Below the pieces are notes generated by a model. That model did not search any database, had not been told where the DNA came from, and saw only the letters and a list, made by a program, of their open reading frames with translations. A stretch of 35,461 bases of DNA from Acidobacteriota bacterium (GTDB lineage: Bacteria; Acidobacteriota; Terriglobia; Terriglobales; Acidobacteriaceae): positions 1 to 35,461 of the forward strand of contig JAKAXU010000033.1 of the NCBI GenBank assembly GCA_021816455.1, in the 5' to 3' direction. Positions 33,202 through 35,461 of this stretch are shown here, piece by piece. Position 1 is the first letter of the stretch. Every line of letters begins with the position of its first letter. Both the position numbers and the translations under genes were made by a program.

Positions 33202-33554
33202 GCGCGACCTGCGAGATTGTAGCGGCCCTGGCGCAGTCCGAAGACTAATCCGATGTTTGATGCACCGGGCTTGGGGCAAACGGCCATTCTCTGCAGCATT
33301 GTGTCCATTCTGAGCGGAGGTCGTCGGATGCTTCGGTCAGGAAAAAGAGCGGTTCTTGGTACAATCAAAGCTCCACGGCAGGCAGCGCCTGGGGTTCTGG
33401 TCCAGGGGCCTTTGTATTGCTGAAGATGCGATCCGCAGGCTGAAGTTTGCAGTAAGCCGCCAAGTATTGAAACAATCGTGGAGCCACAGGAACCTTCCCC
33501 GAATCCTGCGGCTGAAAGTCTGGGGAATGCAGGTTTGCCGCAGGAGAGATTCTG
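33202..33554. other. Intergenic region between galK and glgP
   Basis: About 350 bases without a convincing gene. An imperfect hairpin, CCTGG (33388-33392) and CCAGG (33402-33406) extended by outer GGC/GCC, is followed by TTTGTATT and could be a weak terminator for galK. TACAAT at 33360-33365 resembles a -10 box but no good -35 lies 16-18 bases upstream. The ribosome binding site AGGAGA at 33542-33547 serves glgP. Confidence 0.5.
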
Positions 33555-35321
33555 ATGCTGAAGCCGTCCTCATTCAAGCCCAACAGTTATGAACCAACCC
33601 CGGCGACCGGGCTGGTGGCGTATTTCTCGATGGAGATTGCGATCAACCCGCGGATGCCGACCTATTCCGGCGGACTGGGCATGCTGGCCGGAGATACTTT
33701 GCGCTCGGCTGCCGACCTGGGCACTCCGATGGTGGCCTTTACGCTGGCACACAGGAAGGGATACTTCCGGCAGATGCTGGACGCTGAAGGCATACAGACC
33801 GAGGATGCGCAGCCGTGGCGCATAGAGGATTTCTGTACAGAGGAAGCGCCGCGCGTGACGGTAACGGTGGAAAATCGCGTGGTCGCGCTGCGCGCCTGGC
33901 GATATGAGGTGGTGGGACGGTCGGGCCATATTCTGCCGATCTACCTGTTGGACGCGGATCTCGCGGAGAACAGCGACTGGGACCGCAGGCTGACGGATCA
34001 CCTCTACGGCGGAGATGCAAACTATCGTCTGCAGCAGGAGATTCTGCTGGGCATGGGCGGCGTTCGAATGGCGCATGCACTGGGATTGCCGCTGAACGTC
34101 TTTCACATGAACGAGGGTCACGCAGCGCTGCTCACGCTGGCGCTGCTGGAGGCGCAACTGGGCGGCGGTCCGCTGGGCCAGGTGACGGAGACCGATATCG
34201 AGGCGGTGCGGCGTAAGTGCGTCTTTACGACCCATACTCCTGTGCCAGCGGGGCATGACCGCTTCAGTCTGGAACAGGCGCGACGCATTCTGGGCGCGGA
34301 GCGAACGGAGCGGCTGGAGTCGATGGGTTGCTGCCATGAAGGGCTGCTGAATATGACCTATGTCGCGCTGCGTTTCAGCCGCTACTGCAACGGCGTTGCG
34401 CTGAAGCACGGGGAGGTTTCTCAGGCCATGTTCCCGGAGTATAAGGTGGACGCAATCACCAATGGAGTGCATGGGCCGACATGGGTGAGCGAGCCGTTTG
34501 CGGATCTCTTCGACCGGCATATACCAAGCTGGCGGCGGGATCATCTTTATCTGCGGAATGCGATTGCGATTCCAGCCGATGAACTGCTCGAAGCGCACGC
34601 GCGCACTAAGGAAACTCTGCTGGCCGAGGTAGCTTCGCGCACTGGACTGGTGCTGAATCCGAAGGTGCTGACGCTCGGATTTGCGCGACGCGCAGCGACC
34701 TATAAACGAGCCAATCTGCTCTTCCACGATCCGGAGCGGCTGCAGCGGATTGCCCAGGCGGCAGGCGGGCTGCAGATTCTTTACGCTGGCAAGGCGCACC
34801 CGCAGGACGAACCGGGTAAGGCGCTGATCCATGGAGTGATCGAAAGAGCGAAGCAGTACTCGGGCACGGACCTGCGCGTGGTCTATCTGGAGAATTATGA
34901 CTGGAACCTCGGCGCCGCGCTTACCGCAGGCGTGGATGTGTGGGTGAACACGCCGCGCAGGCCATACGAAGCCTCCGGCACGAGCGGCATGAAGGCTGCG
35001 ATGAACGGTGTGCCTTCACTTTCGATTCTGGATGGCTGGTGGATTGAAGGCTGCATCGAGGGCGTGACGGGATGGGCGATTGAGGACGGGGTCGACGATG
35101 CTGCCGAGGCCGAGTCGCTCTATGCCAAGCTGGAAGATGCCGTGACGCCGAGCTTTGCGGATCAGGGGCGCTGGGCGCGGGTGATGCAGACGACAATTGC
35201 ACACAACGGCTCGTTCTTCAACACCAACCGCATGGTGAAGCAATATATCCGCAACGCATACTATCCGTACGATCTTGTAGCGGCGCCTTCCATGGTGGCC
35301 GAAGCCGTCTCCACAAACTGA
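33555..35321 (+). CDS. glgP: Alpha-glucan phosphorylase, short bacterial form (GT35)
   Basis: This enzyme removes glucose units from the ends of glycogen or other alpha-1,4-glucans as glucose-1-phosphate. At 588 residues it is the short form (classical muscle/E. coli-type are about 800). The N-terminal MEIAINPRMPTYSGGLGMLAGD, then NVFHMNEGHAA, TTHTPVPAGHDRF, GFARRAATYKRANLLF, and the PLP-region EASGTSGMKAAMNGVPSL are the family landmarks; the cofactor lysine is in SGMKAAMNG. ATG 33555 has AGGAGA about 8 bases upstream. It follows galactose genes, consistent with storage-sugar use, but is probably separately transcribed. The IS5-type element starts 18 bases after its stop. Confidence 0.92.
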   Translation: MLKPSSFKPNSYEPTPATGLVAYFSMEIAINPRMPTYSGGLGMLAGDTLRSAADLGTPMVAFTLAHRKGYFRQMLDAEGIQTEDAQPWRIEDFCTEEAPRVTVTVENRVVALRAWRYEVVGRSGHILPIYLLDADLAENSDWDRRLTDHLYGGDANYRLQQEILLGMGGVRMAHALGLPLNVFHMNEGHAALLTLALLEAQLGGGPLGQVTETDIEAVRRKCVFTTHTPVPAGHDRFSLEQARRILGAERTERLESMGCCHEGLLNMTYVALRFSRYCNGVALKHGEVSQAMFPEYKVDAITNGVHGPTWVSEPFADLFDRHIPSWRRDHLYLRNAIAIPADELLEAHARTKETLLAEVASRTGLVLNPKVLTLGFARRAATYKRANLLFHDPERLQRIAQAAGGLQILYAGKAHPQDEPGKALIHGVIERAKQYSGTDLRVVYLENYDWNLGAALTAGVDVWVNTPRRPYEASGTSGMKAAMNGVPSLSILDGWWIEGCIEGVTGWAIEDGVDDAAEAESLYAKLEDAVTPSFADQGRWARVMQTTIAHNGSFFNTNRMVKQYIRNAYYPYDLVAAPSMVAEAVSTN

Positions 35322-35338
35322 ACTATTGTGAGACCTAA

Positions 35339-35461
35339 GAGTCTGTCCAGAAACTAAGTGGATCGTCTCAGGAGCAGATGAGCGAAGGCGATGTGGATCA
35401 TGGTTTCGGCTGAAGTATGACGGAGTTCGTAGTCTTTGCTGAGTCTACGTGACCAGTTGAG
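35339..35461 (-). mobile_element. Second IS5-family element, right end only (runs off the window)
   Basis: From about 35339 the sequence GAGTCTGTCCAGAAACT reproduces the terminal repeat of the element at 176-1039. The remaining 110 bases are the reverse complement of that element's 3' end, with about 89 of 108 comparable bases identical (my hand count). The element is thus a related but distinct IS5-family copy, inserted in the opposite orientation, just after glgP. Confidence 0.88.
35354..35461 (-). CDS. IS5-family transposase, C-terminal 35 residues
   Basis: The minus strand reads LNWSRRLSKDYELRH, then HTSAETMIHIAFAH, ending LLLRRST and a TAG at 35354-35356. 30 of 35 residues match the C-terminus of the first copy (901-1025). 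No frameshift occurs in the visible part, so this copy could be intact and could supply transposase to the decayed one. The rest lies beyond the window. Confidence 0.88.
   Translation of the reverse strand, partial: LNWSRRLSKDYELRHTSAETMIHIAFAHLLLRRST

Noticed and set aside
176..35461. The window as a composite transposon between the two IS5-family copies
   Set aside because: The copies are only about 82% identical, in opposite orientation and enclose housekeeping genes such as thiL, nrdAB and a tRNA; separate insertions are simpler.
1..35461. CRISPR array, phage genes or defence system
   Set aside because: No regularly spaced direct repeats, Cas-like proteins, integrase or restriction-modification motifs were seen.

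Overview
The window looks like a piece of an Acidobacteriota chromosome, most likely a Terriglobia/Acidobacteriaceae-type soil bacterium. This is an inference. It rests on the high GC content, the ABC permease/M1 aminopeptidase fusion gene, the DUF2911 protein, the IS1595 and IS5 elements, and a class I ribonucleotide reductase under a cobalamin riboswitch. No 16S rRNA or species marker is present, so the rank below phylum is a guess.

Layout. (1) Bases 1-1040 are insertion-sequence debris: the first 24 codons of an IS630-type transposase on the minus strand, then an 864-bp IS5-family element whose transposase is frameshifted. (2) Bases 1042-7695, minus strand, hold a copper/silver efflux operon: a Cys/Met/His-rich lipoprotein, a CusC-type outer-membrane factor, a CusB-type adaptor with an extra C-terminal domain, a CusA-type pump with the full methionine triad, and a tiny secreted-peptide ORF. 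A decayed IS1595 element (7706-8759) sits directly against the 5' end of this operon. (3) Bases 8818-13300 hold a membrane protein, tRNA-Arg(CCG), a DUF2911 protein, a small unknown gene, a cytosolic BtuF-like corrinoid-binding protein coupled by ATGA overlap to a Dph6-like PP-loop ATPase, and a hypoxanthine-DNA glycosylase. (4) Bases 13217-19867, minus strand, hold an ABC-2 permease fused to an M1 peptidase, its ATPase, a HEAT-repeat protein and thiL. (5) Bases 20113-29096, plus strand, hold an M23 peptidase, then nrdA-nrdB behind two NrdR boxes and a cobalamin riboswitch, an AMIN-domain amidase and a family-1-like glycosyltransferase. (6) Bases 29192-35321 hold cspA on the minus strand, then a PLP decarboxylase, a galactose mutarotase-like protein, galK and a short-form glycogen phosphorylase on the plus strand. 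(7) From 35339 a second, related IS5-family element begins, in the opposite orientation to the first.

How the parts connect. The best regulatory story is cobalamin. The class I RNR (oxygen-dependent, B12-independent) carries a B12 riboswitch and NrdR operators. This predicts that the cell also has a B12-dependent class II RNR elsewhere and turns this one off when B12 is available. A corrinoid-binding-protein/PP-loop gene pair lies about 10 kb away. The metal operon is bracketed by IS elements on both sides, so its original promoter and its flanking regulator may be lost. The two IS5-family elements at the window ends are inverted relative to each other and about 82% identical over the part that can be compared, so they are related but not the same element.
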